From Bacteroidota bacterium (GTDB taxonomy: Bacteria > Bacteroidota > Bacteroidia > Flavobacteriales_F > PHOS-HE28): DNA of 64,000 nt. Position 1 is the stretch's first letter; each line of letters opens with the position of its first letter. A program made the position numbers and the translations under genes. The notes under the pieces are model-generated. The model searched no databases and was not told where the DNA came from. It was given only the letters and a program-made list of their open reading frames with translations. The stretch spans positions 1-64,000 of the forward strand of contig JAKQEI010000278.1 of assembly GCA_029573495.1 (NCBI GenBank), read 5' to 3'. Positions 42,098 to 51,541 of the stretch are shown piece by piece.

Positions 42098-44044
42098 TCA
42101 GACCTCCTCCATCAGGCCCTGCAGTTCCGTGGAAGCGTTCTCCCATTCCTCCATCACTTTCGCGATGCGCTGGGCAAGCTCCCCGAGCCGCTCATAACCC
42201 TTCTGCAGCGCCTCCGCAGGCATGCCACCCTTCATCACCTCCGCCTGCAATTGCTTCTCCTCCTTCTCGAGGTCGGCCAGCTGTTTCTCAAGGCGCTCCA
42301 CCGCGTTCTGCGCCTTGCGTCGCTCCTTCTCACGGTCGCGCCTGTCGCGCTGCTCAGAGGTCTTCTCCACTTTCGGAGCCTTCGCCTGCACGGTACTGGA
42401 CTTGCCGATATCCGCGGTCTGCAGGGCCTTGCGCTTCTCGATCAGCTCGAGGATGTCGAGGTGCTGATCCCGGATGCGGTGCTCGTCCAGTTCGAGGATG
42501 CGCGTCGTCAGTCCGGTGAGGAAGTCGCGATCGTGGCTCACCAGCAGGAAGGTGCCATCGTAGGCCTTGAGCGCCTCCTTCAGCACATCCTTGCTCTGGA
42601 TGTCCAGGTGGTGCGTGGGTTCGTCAAGGATGAGGAAGTTGAGCGGCTTCAGCAGCATACAGCACAACGCGAGGCGTGCGCGTTCGCCGCCGCTCAACAC
42701 CTTCACCTTCTTGTCCACGTCATCGCCGCTGAACATGAAGGCTCCGAGCATGGCGCGCACCCGGATCCGGTTCTCTTCGCTCGCCGCGTATTCCGCCGTC
42801 TCCATCACCGTGCCCTGCGGGTTCATCCGCTCCGGCATGTCCTGGGCGTAATAGCCCACGATCACGTTGTGCCCGAGCTTGATCTCCCCGTCGAAAGGCT
42901 CTTCAGCCATGATCATGCGCACGAGCGTGGACTTGCCCGTGCCGTTCGCGCCTACGAGCGCGAGGTGTTCCCCCTTGGCGATGGTGAGCTCGGCGTTGCG
43001 GAAGATGCGCTTCACCTTCGTGGGGTCGTTCTTGTCCGGATAGGCCTTGCTCACGTTCTTCACCTCGGCGACGATCTTGCCGCTCTGTGGTGCCGGGGGG
43101 AACTTCACGAGCATCTTGCGCAGGTCCTCATCCTCCACCTCGATGCGGTCCAGCTTCTCCAGTTTGGTGATCAAGCTCTGTGCGAAGGCCGCCTTGCTCG
43201 CCTTCGCGCGGAACTTGTTGATCAGGGCTTCGGTCTCCTTGATGTAGCGTTGCTGGTCCTTGGCAGCAGCGGCCTGCTGCTCGCGTTCCACCTTGCGCAG
43301 CTCGACATACTGGCTCCAGGGCACCTTGCGGTCGATCAACTTGCCGCCGCTCACCTCCAAGGTGCGCAGGGTGAGCCTGTCGAGGAAGGTCTTGTCGTGC
43401 GAGATCAGCACGAGCGCTGCCGGATACGTCTTGAGCAGGTCTTCCAGCCATTGGATGGCGGGCAGGTCAAGGTGGTTCGTCGGCTCGTCCAGCAGAAGCA
43501 GGTCCGGACGCATCAGGAGGATCCGCGCCAGCTCGGCACGCATGCGCCAGCCACCGCTCAGCTCGCTCATCAGCCGGTGCATGTCATCGCCCACGAAGCC
43601 GATGCCCTTCAGCATCTTCTCCACCTGCATGTCATGGTCGCCTGCACCGATGGCATTGAGGCGTTCGTGCGCCGTGGCCAGCTCCGTGGCCAGCTCGATC
43701 GCCTCTTCGTCCGAAGCGACGGTCTCCAGTGCCTTCTCGATGGTCGCCAGGCGTGCCTGCAGGTGCAAGGCCTCCTCGAAGGCCTTCTCCGCCACCTGCC
43801 AGGGCGTGAGCTCCAGGTTGTGCGCCATCTCCTGCGGGAGATAGCCCACCTTCAGTTCCTTGGGCTTGCCGATGGTGCCCTTGTCGAAGGGCTGCAAACC
43901 GGCCAGGGTCTTCAGCAGGGTGCTCTTCCCGGCGCCATTGCGACCCACGAGGCCGATACGGTCATCGCTGCCGATGAAGAAGTTGAAATCATCGAACATC
44001 GGCCGTTGACCGAAATGCAGGGTGAGGCCTTGGACGGTGATCAT
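42098..44044 (-). CDS. ABC-F family ATP-binding protein
   Basis: 648 residues with two ABC domains on one chain and no membrane helices: Walker A GRNGAGKST (near 35) and GANGTGKST, signatures LSGGWRMRAEL and LSGGERARLAL, and the linker between. The C-terminal coiled coil (KRKALQTADIGK to KEEKQLQAEV) is like Uup/EttA-type translation factors or resistance ABC-F proteins. Binds ribosomes. Specific subtype not determined. A perfect promoter box precedes the ATG at 44044. Confidence 0.9.
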   Translation of the reverse strand: MITVQGLTLHFGQRPMFDDFNFFIGSDDRIGLVGRNGAGKSTLLKTLAGLQPFDKGTIGKPKELKVGYLPQEMAHNLELTPWQVAEKAFEEALHLQARLATIEKALETVASDEEAIELATELATAHERLNAIGAGDHDMQVEKMLKGIGFVGDDMHRLMSELSGGWRMRAELARILLMRPDLLLLDEPTNHLDLPAIQWLEDLLKTYPAALVLISHDKTFLDRLTLRTLEVSGGKLIDRKVPWSQYVELRKVEREQQAAAAKDQQRYIKETEALINKFRAKASKAAFAQSLITKLEKLDRIEVEDEDLRKMLVKFPPAPQSGKIVAEVKNVSKAYPDKNDPTKVKRIFRNAELTIAKGEHLALVGANGTGKSTLVRMIMAEEPFDGEIKLGHNVIVGYYAQDMPERMNPQGTVMETAEYAASEENRIRVRAMLGAFMFSGDDVDKKVKVLSGGERARLALCCMLLKPLNFLILDEPTHHLDIQSKDVLKEALKAYDGTFLLVSHDRDFLTGLTTRILELDEHRIRDQHLDILELIEKRKALQTADIGKSSTVQAKAPKVEKTSEQRDRRDREKERRKAQNAVERLEKQLADLEKEEKQLQAEVMKGGMPAEALQKGYERLGELAQRIAKVMEEWENASTELQGLMEEV

Positions 44045-44070
44045 GGTCGGTAGCGGGTCGAAAAGGCGCG

Positions 44071-44078
44071 CAAAAGTA
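44071..44078 (-). promoter_or_regulatory. -7 promoter box of the ABC-F gene
   Basis: The minus strand reads TACTTTTG, a perfect TAnnTTTG, 26 bases before the ATG at 44044. Confidence 0.55.
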
Positions 44079-44096
44079 CGGGAGCCTTCAAAAGCG

Positions 44097-44122
44097 GAAG
44101 CCCCCGGATCTCCGGGGGCTTC
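44097..44122 (-). terminator. Terminator after gldN
   Basis: 12-base arms GAAGCCCCCGGA and complement with a two-base loop, followed on the minus strand by a T-rich stretch (CTTTTGAAG). Ends the gldKLMN operon. Confidence 0.8.
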
Positions 44123-44143
44123 ACAGAATTCGTTATGCCAAGG

Positions 44144-45007
44144 TCAGAAGTTCCAGAGGTCGTGCTCGAACTCGAACAGCGCCTGTTTGATCTCCTCGCC
44201 TTCGAGCAGGGCGTCCAGACCGGTCTTGTACTCGTTGATGTTCCGGTCGTACACGTTGCTCCACTTGGTGATGTAGCTGCTGAACTGCCGCTTCCAGAAG
44301 ATGTCCTCGAAGCTGCGGCGCTCCGCGTCGTTCTCCCGGTTGAAGGCCTCCCAGTTGGCGAACACATAGCGGCATTCCGGGTAGTAAAGCCAGAAGAGCG
44401 GCGTGTAACCCCGCACTTCCCCGTCCTCGCCCTTGGCCTCCTTCATCGGAGCGATACCGATGATACGGATGTCCATGGTGCTGCGCTGCTTGTCGAAGAT
44501 CCAATCCTCCTTGAGGCGGTACATCTTGATGTCGCCGCTCTCCACGGTGATCTCCTGCACCACGGGAACCAGTTCGCCGGTATCCAGGTCCTCCGTGTAC
44601 TGGGTGTCCAGGCGGGTGAAGATGTCCTTCAGGTCCGTGGCCAGCAGGGGCTTCCGGAACTCGTCATCCTCGGCCGTGGGTCCCACGTCGTAGGCGGTGA
44701 TCGAACCATCCACCAGCAACCCGTGGCGGATCACATCGAAGAGGCTCTTGCGGTCGTTGATGGCCTGCTCCGGGTAATAGAGCGGGTGGTTCATCTTCTC
44801 GCGCAGGTCGATCGTGCGCCACACCCTGCGGGCCCAGAGCACGTCCGCCTCACGGATGTGCGTGTAGGGCACCACGCGCTTGGTCTTCGTGTGCTCCTTG
44901 ATGTAGGCACCATCGAGCACGGTCTGCGCCACCACTTGCGTCGTGGAACAGCTCGCCGCGACCGCGAAGGCGGCGGCGGTCAGTATGTTCTTGCAGGTCC
45001 TCATCAT
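44144..45007 (-). CDS. gldN: Gliding motility/T9SS protein GldN (PorN)
   Basis: 287 residues with signal peptide (ILTAAAFAVAASCSTTQ). The conserved body runs VLDGAYIKEHTKTKRVVPYTHIREADVLWARRVWRTIDLREKMNHPLYYPEQ and later GYTPLFWLYYPECRYVFANWEAFNRENDAERRSFEDIFWKRQFSSYITKWSNVYDR. GldN forms a periplasmic ring with GldK and is essential for T9SS. Last gene of the operon. Confidence 0.94.
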   Translation of the reverse strand: MMRTCKNILTAAAFAVAASCSTTQVVAQTVLDGAYIKEHTKTKRVVPYTHIREADVLWARRVWRTIDLREKMNHPLYYPEQAINDRKSLFDVIRHGLLVDGSITAYDVGPTAEDDEFRKPLLATDLKDIFTRLDTQYTEDLDTGELVPVVQEITVESGDIKMYRLKEDWIFDKQRSTMDIRIIGIAPMKEAKGEDGEVRGYTPLFWLYYPECRYVFANWEAFNRENDAERRSFEDIFWKRQFSSYITKWSNVYDRNINEYKTGLDALLEGEEIKQALFEFEHDLWNF

Positions 45008-45022
45008 GGTCCGTTGTTGTTA

Positions 45023-46663
45023 TCACACCACTTTGAACGAGAGCGAGCCCAGGCTTCGTGTGGTGCCGTCGGGGCCGCGTGCCTTGATGCTCTCGATGTA
45101 CACCTTCTGGCCCGATTTGGCCCGTTGGAACATCTCCTTGACATCGGCGCTCACAGCAGGTCCCTTGACGATCTTCTCGATGACGTTGCCACCGATGATC
45201 ATGGACACCTTGTACTCAACGACATCGAACTTGAGATCGAACTCGAAGTCGATCATCTTGGCGATCACACCGGCGGCGGCTGTGAGCTCCACCTTTCGGA
45301 TGGTCTCGTCATCCACCGACTTCCCGGCGAAGTACGGCCGTGGGTTCGGCACGTTCTTCACCCGGAACTTCATGCCGGTCATGGTCTTGTTCGTACCGTC
45401 CGGGTTGGTGACCGTGGCGCTGATCGTAGCCTCGGAGTCACGACCCGGCTTCACGATCCAACCATCGCCCCCCTTGCTCAGGGAGCCGTTGGTCATGCTC
45501 GGCCGGATGTCCTTGTCACTGTATCCGGAAACACTGATGCTGACCGGGTTGTCCACCCCACGGTAGAACACGTTCATCTTGGTGGGGCTCACGACCAGGT
45601 TGGGCTGCGCCACTTCGTAGGTGGTCTCGAACACCTCCGTGGTCTCTTCGCCGCCGACCGGTTTGAACTTGATGATCCCGCGCACGGTCTGGAGCCCCGC
45701 TCCACCCGCCACACGTTCCAGCATCGCCTTCGCACCGTTCATCGGCAGTTTGATGGCCTCCCCATTGATCTTCTTGGCCACGGTATCGACCGTTGCACCC
45801 GGCCCGGCGATGTAAACCTCCGGAGCGTTCTGGTCGTCATAGGCACCGAGGAAGATCTCTGCCTGGTACTTGCTGCCCACGGTCACGTAGCTGCTCAATG
45901 GCCTCACGATGGTGGTGAGCTTGTTGAACTTGAAGCTCTTGCCCTCCACCGCGTCCATCATGCGCTTCACCACCTCGCCTTCCGCGTTCCGGACGTCCGC
46001 CTGCAATTTGCTCAGGATGGTGATACCGGCCGCCAGCGGCACATGGTAGAAGTTAAGGCTCTCCCAATTGTTCATGGTGCCTGAGGCATCCTTGCGTTCG
46101 CTGAAGTCAAAGACGCGGTCCATGGCCGAGGCCAGGTCCTTGTCCTCCTTGCGGCTGTTCTTCACCAGCTCCCGGAAGGCCTCGAGCTTCTGCTTCAGTT
46201 CAGTGGCCGTGAACGGTCCTTCAATGGGTTTCCCCGGCTCACTGCCTACGAGCATGTTCGTCAGCTCATCATGGCTGTCCTTCTTGGACACCTTCATCAG
46301 GTCCACGATACGACCATCGCCGAGCACCACGCTGTCCTTCGGCCAGCCTTCGGCGGTGATGATGGCGCGGGCCTTGATGGTGTCGATATAGGCCACCAGT
46401 TCCCGGCCCGAGGCTTGGATCTTCTGGGCCTCGTTCCACGCAGCCCCGTACTTGGCCTGGTTCTCACTGGCCAGGCTCTGGAAGCTGGTGTACTGGGCGT
46501 TCATCTTGTCGTTGAGCGACAGCTTGGTGTTCTCCAGGCCGTTGTTCACCGTCACGAAGCTGTCCAGGATCTCCTTGGATACGTTCAGCGCCAATAGCGC
46601 CGTCAGCACCAAGTACATCATGTTGATCATCGCCTGTCGAGGCGTCTGTTTACCACTTGCCAT
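45023..46663 (-). CDS. gldM: Gliding motility/T9SS motor protein GldM (PorM)
   Basis: 546 residues. The N-terminal helix follows PRQAMINMMYLVLTALLALNVSKEILDSFV and the periplasmic D1-D4 domains follow (TNMLVGSEPGKPIEGPFTAT; MNNWESLNFYHVPLAAGITILSKLQADVRNAE; SPTKMNVFYRGVDNPVSISVSG). Two copies surround a GldL pentamer and turn proton flow into rotation. Clear homologue of the paralogue at 40391. Order gldL-gldM-gldN is conserved. Part of the operon from 50023. Confidence 0.95.
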   Translation of the reverse strand: MASGKQTPRQAMINMMYLVLTALLALNVSKEILDSFVTVNNGLENTKLSLNDKMNAQYTSFQSLASENQAKYGAAWNEAQKIQASGRELVAYIDTIKARAIITAEGWPKDSVVLGDGRIVDLMKVSKKDSHDELTNMLVGSEPGKPIEGPFTATELKQKLEAFRELVKNSRKEDKDLASAMDRVFDFSERKDASGTMNNWESLNFYHVPLAAGITILSKLQADVRNAEGEVVKRMMDAVEGKSFKFNKLTTIVRPLSSYVTVGSKYQAEIFLGAYDDQNAPEVYIAGPGATVDTVAKKINGEAIKLPMNGAKAMLERVAGGAGLQTVRGIIKFKPVGGEETTEVFETTYEVAQPNLVVSPTKMNVFYRGVDNPVSISVSGYSDKDIRPSMTNGSLSKGGDGWIVKPGRDSEATISATVTNPDGTNKTMTGMKFRVKNVPNPRPYFAGKSVDDETIRKVELTAAAGVIAKMIDFEFDLKFDVVEYKVSMIIGGNVIEKIVKGPAVSADVKEMFQRAKSGQKVYIESIKARGPDGTTRSLGSLSFKVV

Positions 46664-46711
46664 CTGTGTCCAACAGGTCTATTCGGTTCCAGATCAAAGT
46701 GACGCCCCTGC

Positions 46712-47503
46712 TCAGCCGCGCACGGTCATGGCAGCGAGCATGTTGCCATAGACGGTGTTCAACTTGGCCAGGTTATCACTGAGTTCGGCGATGTTCTCTT
46801 TGTAGCGTTTGGTATCGTCCACCGAGTTGCGGAGGTTGGTGAGCATTTCGCTCATGCCCTCGAACATCTGGTTGGCGGCCTCCAGTTTCTCGCGGCTGCC
46901 ACGGAGCTGCATCTCGTACATCTCGTTGAGCGCGGAGAGGTTCTGGCTCATCTTCTGCAGGCTCTCACCCGCGTTGCGGCCGGCATCCACGTTGTTCGTG
47001 AGGCCCACAAGGCTCTCGCTGGCCTTCTCGTAGCTGTCGCTCAAGCTGCTCACTTTGGCGCTAGCGTCCTTCAGGCTGGTCGCATACTCGCTGGTGGCGG
47101 CGGCCGCACCAGTGATCTCACCCATCTGCCTGGCCTGGTCGCTCAAGGAGCGCATGCCATCGCCCAGACTGGCGATCAGTTCCGGTTCGATCTTGGCGCT
47201 CTCGAGCATGTCATCCAGCTGCTCCGTGATCGAGCGCTGATCCTCCTTCTTGAAGTCCTCACCCTCGTGGCGCTCACCAGTGGCTAGCTCGGGGTACACC
47301 AGGCTCCAATCCGGATCCTCGTGCGGCGGTTCGAAGGCCGAGAAGAAGAAGATGATGGCCTCGGTGCTCAGACCGAGGATCAGGAAAAAGCTGGCAAGCG
47401 GCCAGTGCTGGATCTTGAAAAGAGCACCCACGATCACGACCGCTGCACCGATACCGTACAGTTTGGCCATGAAGTTCTTCCACTTCTTGCTGCCGGGTTT
47501 CAT
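46712..47503 (-). CDS. gldL: Gliding motility/T9SS motor protein GldL (PorL)
   Basis: 263 residues. Two membrane helices near the N-terminus, GIGAAVVIVGALFKIQHWPLASFFLILGLSTEAIIFFFSAFEPP; Lys30, His33 and Glu48 are the charged residues known to be used for proton coupling in GldL. The rest is a cytoplasmic domain with coiled coil (ASLGDGMRSLSDQARQMGE, EKLEAANQMFEGMSEML). Forms the pentamer driven by proton flow together with GldM. Confidence 0.95.
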   Translation of the reverse strand: MKPGSKKWKNFMAKLYGIGAAVVIVGALFKIQHWPLASFFLILGLSTEAIIFFFSAFEPPHEDPDWSLVYPELATGERHEGEDFKKEDQRSITEQLDDMLESAKIEPELIASLGDGMRSLSDQARQMGEITGAAAATSEYATSLKDASAKVSSLSDSYEKASESLVGLTNNVDAGRNAGESLQKMSQNLSALNEMYEMQLRGSREKLEAANQMFEGMSEMLTNLRNSVDDTKRYKENIAELSDNLAKLNTVYGNMLAAMTVRG

Positions 47504-47612
47504 CTGTCGTCCTTGCGTTTTAAGGTTCTGAGAGGTTCTGCTTCTGGTCCTTGCTTATTGAATGCGGTCGTCAGGTTCCGTAACGACCCTATTTCCGGTT
47601 CGTGCCGATGGC

Positions 47613-48965
47613 CTAGAGGTCTTCGGCGTTGACAGCCTTGCCGCGGCCGAGGAAGGTCATCACCGAACGGAAGCCGATATAGGCCTTGGTGGTGTCCTGG
47701 TACTCGTAGCTGCGCGTGCCGGTCTGCATGTAATACCCGATGTCCTTCCACGAGCCGCCGCGGATGACCTTCCGCTTGAGGGACGGCGGGTCGTTCATAA
47801 GCGCATCGTAGCTGTACTCGGGGTTGAGGTCGTGGTCGAAGTCGTACACGCTCTCATCGAACGCGGTGCTGGTCCACTCGGCCACGTTGCCGGCCATCTG
47901 GTAGAGACCGTAGTCGTTCGGGGTATAGCTGTCCACGGGCACGGTGTGGAAACCACCGTCATCCACGTAGTTGCCGTGCAGCGGCTTGAAGTTGCCGAGG
48001 AAGCAGCCCTGACGGTTCCGGACGTAAGGACCGCCCCAGGGGTAAGGCGCGCCATCCAGGCCACCGCGGGAGGCGTACTCCCATTCGGCCTCGGTCGGCA
48101 GTCGGAACCGGTTCACGAAGGCATCGCCGTTCTGGCTGAGCCACGAGTTCATGAGCTGGGTACGCCACACGTTGAAGGCGTTGGCCTGCTGCCAGGTCAC
48201 ACCCACCACGGGATACTCGTCATAAGCCGGATGCCAGAAGTAGTTCTCGGTCATCGGCTCGTTGAAGGAATAGGTGAAGTCATGCACCCACACCAGCGTG
48301 TCAGGATACACGTTGATGATCTCCTTGATGATGAACTTGCTCCGATCGCTGTGCCCGCGGATGGCGTTGTTCTGACCTTTGACGTTGGTGTAGCTCAGGT
48401 CGAGGTCACGGGCGTTGTTCGCCTTCCGGGCCGCCTCCTTCAGGTCGATCCAGTAGTACTCGAACATCAGCTTGCGTGTGTCGATCTCCTTGCGGCGGTA
48501 GAACTGCTCGCTTTCGGACAGGAACATGTCGGCCAGGGCCTCACGTTCCTCATCGCCGTACCAATCGATACGTTCGCGCCAGTTGATCACCGGCGGATCG
48601 ATCTCCTCTCCATACTCGTCCTCCGTCAGCACATGCTCGCCGATGTCCTCATCGCCCAGGATCCGTTTGGCGATGGAGTCACGAACGTAGAACACGAACT
48701 GCCGGTACTCGTTGTTGGTGATCTCCGTCTGATCCATGTAGAAGGCCTGAACGGAGACCGTCTTGCTCTTGCTCACCGAGGCATAGGGCACATCCTGATC
48801 GCTGGGCCCCATCACGAAGGAGCCCATGCCGATGTAGTTCATCCCATAGGGATCAACATCATACCAGCCCGGCCGGCCCTGGACGCCGATCAGCTGCCCC
48901 TGGCCACCACCACCGCAACCCGCCAGCAGGGCCGCAGCGCACAGATACACTATGGGACGTTCCAT
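47613..48965 (-). CDS. gldK: Gliding motility/T9SS lipoprotein GldK (PorK)
   Basis: 450 residues. Lipobox LAAALLAGC|G. The SUMF1/formylglycine-generating-enzyme-like fold carries DQTEITNNEYRQF, RLPTEAEWEYASRGG, YPWGG, MAGNVAEWTSTAF and IRGGSWKD. In GldK the catalytic cysteines of the enzyme are not retained. It forms the outer-membrane-associated ring with GldN. First Gld gene after porP in the operon. Confidence 0.95.
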   Translation of the reverse strand: MERPIVYLCAAALLAGCGGGGQGQLIGVQGRPGWYDVDPYGMNYIGMGSFVMGPSDQDVPYASVSKSKTVSVQAFYMDQTEITNNEYRQFVFYVRDSIAKRILGDEDIGEHVLTEDEYGEEIDPPVINWRERIDWYGDEEREALADMFLSESEQFYRRKEIDTRKLMFEYYWIDLKEAARKANNARDLDLSYTNVKGQNNAIRGHSDRSKFIIKEIINVYPDTLVWVHDFTYSFNEPMTENYFWHPAYDEYPVVGVTWQQANAFNVWRTQLMNSWLSQNGDAFVNRFRLPTEAEWEYASRGGLDGAPYPWGGPYVRNRQGCFLGNFKPLHGNYVDDGGFHTVPVDSYTPNDYGLYQMAGNVAEWTSTAFDESVYDFDHDLNPEYSYDALMNDPPSLKRKVIRGGSWKDIGYYMQTGTRSYEYQDTTKAYIGFRSVMTFLGRGKAVNAEDL

Positions 48966-49087
48966 GTTCTTCCTTTATTGCCGTTCCGAGGTTCCTTGCA
49001 GGGGTCCCTGTCCACTGTTGTCCGGGTAAGCGAACATGCTGAAGACAAGGCTGTATACGGCAGGTTGGGTTACTGGGTTTCGGTCTG

Positions 49088-50023
49088 TTAGAGGAAACGG
49101 ACGTTCTTGTAGATCTGCAGGTTCGGCTTCTTCTCGAGGAGGATGCAGTAGTTCAACATGATCTCATGCGAACCGCTGCTGTAGTTCTTCAACTGGGACG
49201 TGGTCACGTCATAGCTGTAGCCGATCTTCACCATGCTCCGCTTGTCCTTGTCGGCATGCAACTGGTAGCCGATCATCGGGGCGATGGCGTCCTCCGTCCG
49301 GTACGTAACGCCCAGCCAGACCTGGTTATTATAGAGGAAGGTGGCGTTCAGGTCCACCTGCGTGGAGGTACCGTCGCTCTTGATCAAGGTGCTGGGCTGG
49401 AGCACGTACTTCTTATCCCCTCCAATGGCCCAGTCGTAGCCTGCCTGTACGAAGTAATGACGGACGCCGGTGATGCTGACGTCCTTCAGCTCCGGCTCGG
49501 TCAGGTGGGTGGAGCTCAGTCCGATCCAGAAGGTGGGACTGGTGTAGTAAAGCCCTCCACCGAGATCGAACTTCGAATCGCTCTGACCGGAAAGGGGAAT
49601 GGCTGCGTCATCAGCAGGGTTGTCCCGGGCGATCCAGTTGTTGCCCAGGGAGTGGGCCAGCAGGCCGGCGCTCAGGCCCACCCCGAAGGTACCAGGGCCG
49701 ATCTTCCGGTGGAAGCTGTAGCTGAGGCGGACGAAATTGCTGTTCATCTGACCCAGCTTGTCGAAGTAGGCGCTAAGGCCCACCCCGCTGCTGATCTTGT
49801 TGATCGGCATCTGGGCATTGAACAAACCGGTCTTGGGCGCCCCGTCGAACCCTGACCACTGCTGTCGGAAGAATCCGGTGGCACATAGTTGACCCGAGGT
49901 ACCGGCCACGGCCGGGTTGATCGACAACCTGTCGAACATGTATTGGCTCAGCTGCGGATCCTGCTGGGCGACCGAAGCGCCAGCAATGCACAGACCGACC
50001 GTTGCGGTAAGTATCCCCCTCAT
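49088..50023 (-). CDS. porP: PorP/SprF-family T9SS membrane protein
   Basis: 311 residues from MRGILTATVGLCIAG at 50023. Signal peptide ending SVAQ; then QDPQLSQYMFDRLSINPAVAGTSGQ, the typical PorP/SprF beginning, and an outer-membrane beta-barrel that ends ILLEKKPNLQIYKNVRFL. Gene order porP-gldK-gldL-gldM-gldN is the usual one. The protein anchors the system at the outer membrane and interacts with GldM/PorM. PorP and SprF are related, so the name is by position. Confidence 0.9.
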   Translation of the reverse strand: MRGILTATVGLCIAGASVAQQDPQLSQYMFDRLSINPAVAGTSGQLCATGFFRQQWSGFDGAPKTGLFNAQMPINKISSGVGLSAYFDKLGQMNSNFVRLSYSFHRKIGPGTFGVGLSAGLLAHSLGNNWIARDNPADDAAIPLSGQSDSKFDLGGGLYYTSPTFWIGLSSTHLTEPELKDVSITGVRHYFVQAGYDWAIGGDKKYVLQPSTLIKSDGTSTQVDLNATFLYNNQVWLGVTYRTEDAIAPMIGYQLHADKDKRSMVKIGYSYDVTTSQLKNYSSGSHEIMLNYCILLEKKPNLQIYKNVRFL

Positions 50024-50176
50024 TCGCGTTTCGTTCTTTTCCGCCGAACGGGACGACATGTCCCGCGGGTCCTTCTTCAGAACCGGCGCCAATATAACAA
50101 CATTCCGATCCGACCAAATACCGGATGTGGACCGGGGAATGGGGTTCCCAAGACGATCAAGCCCCCGTTCCTGCTG

Positions 50177-51346
50177 TCAGGCGAGCTTCTGGAAGGTGCG
50201 CCACCAGCGGTCCGGCACCTCTTCCCGGCACGCCATCCGGTAGTCCGAATAGGAGCACGGGACCAGGTGGTGTCGTTCGAAGCGGGCCTCCTGTTCGGCC
50301 TTGTACGGGATGTCCATCCACCACCGGTCACTCACCGTGCTCTTGTAGAAGACCAGTTCCTGCTCATGACCCCGGATGGGGATGCGGAACCGGGTGAAGC
50401 GTTTGCGGTCCAGCCAGGGCAGGTCGTTGGTGCGCGAGCGGAAGCCGTCCAGGAAGCACCAGACCATCTGGGCCACGAGCTGGGCGGTGGTGCTGTCCTG
50501 GTCCATGGTCGGGTCCATCTCGTAGATGCCGACCGAGGTGATCTTCTCGCTGATGCCGGCGTAGCGCATGAGCTGACAGACCTCCTCCCCGTGGAAGCCG
50601 TTCGGTCCGGGGCGGCTGGTCCCGGGTGCGTCGCTGCGCCGTACGCTCGTCATGTCCACGCTCAGGGTATCGCCGTTGCGCATCACGGGTTCGGCATCGG
50701 CCATGGTGGCGCGCAGTTCGCCCAACCGATGCGCATCGAAGAAGAGCCTGTCCATGAGCTCGATCCCCGGCTGGTCGACGAGATAGGTCTGGAAGCCGAG
50801 GTTGCTATAGTTGAAGAGGTAGTTCGGCTGGCGCAGCACGATGTGGCTGAGGTAGCTGCTTTCGGCCAGCCCCTGTCCGGGTTCCCCCAGATCGAAGCGG
50901 GCATCCACGCACACGAGGTTGGCGGTGCGCTCCAACTTCTCGTAGGCCAGGTATTGTGAGAAGGTATGCCCCTGCCCGCCCCCGATCATCACCGGAACGA
51001 TGTTCATGCGGATCAGCTCGGCAATGGTCTCGGCCACGGCATGCTGGGTATCGGCCGCGCTCGCCCCGGGGTGGATGTCGCCCAGATCCACCATGGTGAT
51101 GTTCCCGTTGGGCATGAAGAGCCGGTAGAGTTCATCGCGGACGGCGTCGGGTGCGTGCACCACCCCGCGCGGCCGCGCATGACCGGGGTCATCGAGCACA
51201 CCGAAGAGGGCGATCTGCATGCCCTCCAGGCTCGGGAAACCCTTGGCGGTATGGCTGATCACGCTGTCCCCGATGGAATTGGCAGGCCATTCGGGACGGG
51301 AAAGCCCGAAGCGCTCGCTGGGCTTGAAATAGATGCTGATGTCCAT
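50177..51346 (-). CDS. Arginase-family protein with altered metal ligands
   Basis: 389 residues from MDISIYFKPSERFGL at 51346. Arginase/agmatinase fold: GGGQGHTFSQY near residue 141 stands for the GGDHS motif, VDARFDLGEPG for DAHxD, and SVDMTSVRRSDAPG for SxDxDxxDP. Three of the usual metal ligands are changed. A Bacteroidota subfamily, often named formimidoylglutamase, is found by T9SS genes. Enzyme activity is doubtful. Lies between porP and topA on the same strand. Confidence 0.75.
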   Translation of the reverse strand: MDISIYFKPSERFGLSRPEWPANSIGDSVISHTAKGFPSLEGMQIALFGVLDDPGHARPRGVVHAPDAVRDELYRLFMPNGNITMVDLGDIHPGASAADTQHAVAETIAELIRMNIVPVMIGGGQGHTFSQYLAYEKLERTANLVCVDARFDLGEPGQGLAESSYLSHIVLRQPNYLFNYSNLGFQTYLVDQPGIELMDRLFFDAHRLGELRATMADAEPVMRNGDTLSVDMTSVRRSDAPGTSRPGPNGFHGEEVCQLMRYAGISEKITSVGIYEMDPTMDQDSTTAQLVAQMVWCFLDGFRSRTNDLPWLDRKRFTRFRIPIRGHEQELVFYKSTVSDRWWMDIPYKAEQEARFERHHLVPCSYSDYRMACREEVPDRWWRTFQKLA

Positions 51347-51541
51347 ACGCGAAGGGACCATTCGGTGTGCCGAACGATACCGCGCTAAGGTCCGAGGTGT
51401 CCGAGGCGTATCCGCAAGAACCCTAAGGCGGATGCCCACAACGGCGTGTTGGCAACGGCAGGTCTCAGGGATCACCTGTGGTCGACACTGGGGACGATGA
51501 CGTTGGATGGGTCGACACTACAGGTGCTCACCGTGGCACCA
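51347..51541. other. Intergenic region with no recognised feature
   Basis: 195 bases between the arginase-like gene and topA. Contains two GTCGACACT copies (51481-51489 and 51511-51519) but no reading frame or terminator of note. Confidence 0.4.

Noticed and set aside
42062-44053. 663-codon plus-strand frame antisense to the ABC-F gene
   Set aside because: It runs opposite a clear ABC-F protein and is rich in His, Leu and Val as expected from the reverse complement of GC-rich code.
44135-46084. 649-codon plus-strand frame across gldN and gldM
   Set aside because: Antisense shadow of recognised T9SS genes; no recognisable motif.
47562-49091. 509-codon plus-strand frame over gldK
   Set aside because: Antisense shadow of gldK; no family motif.
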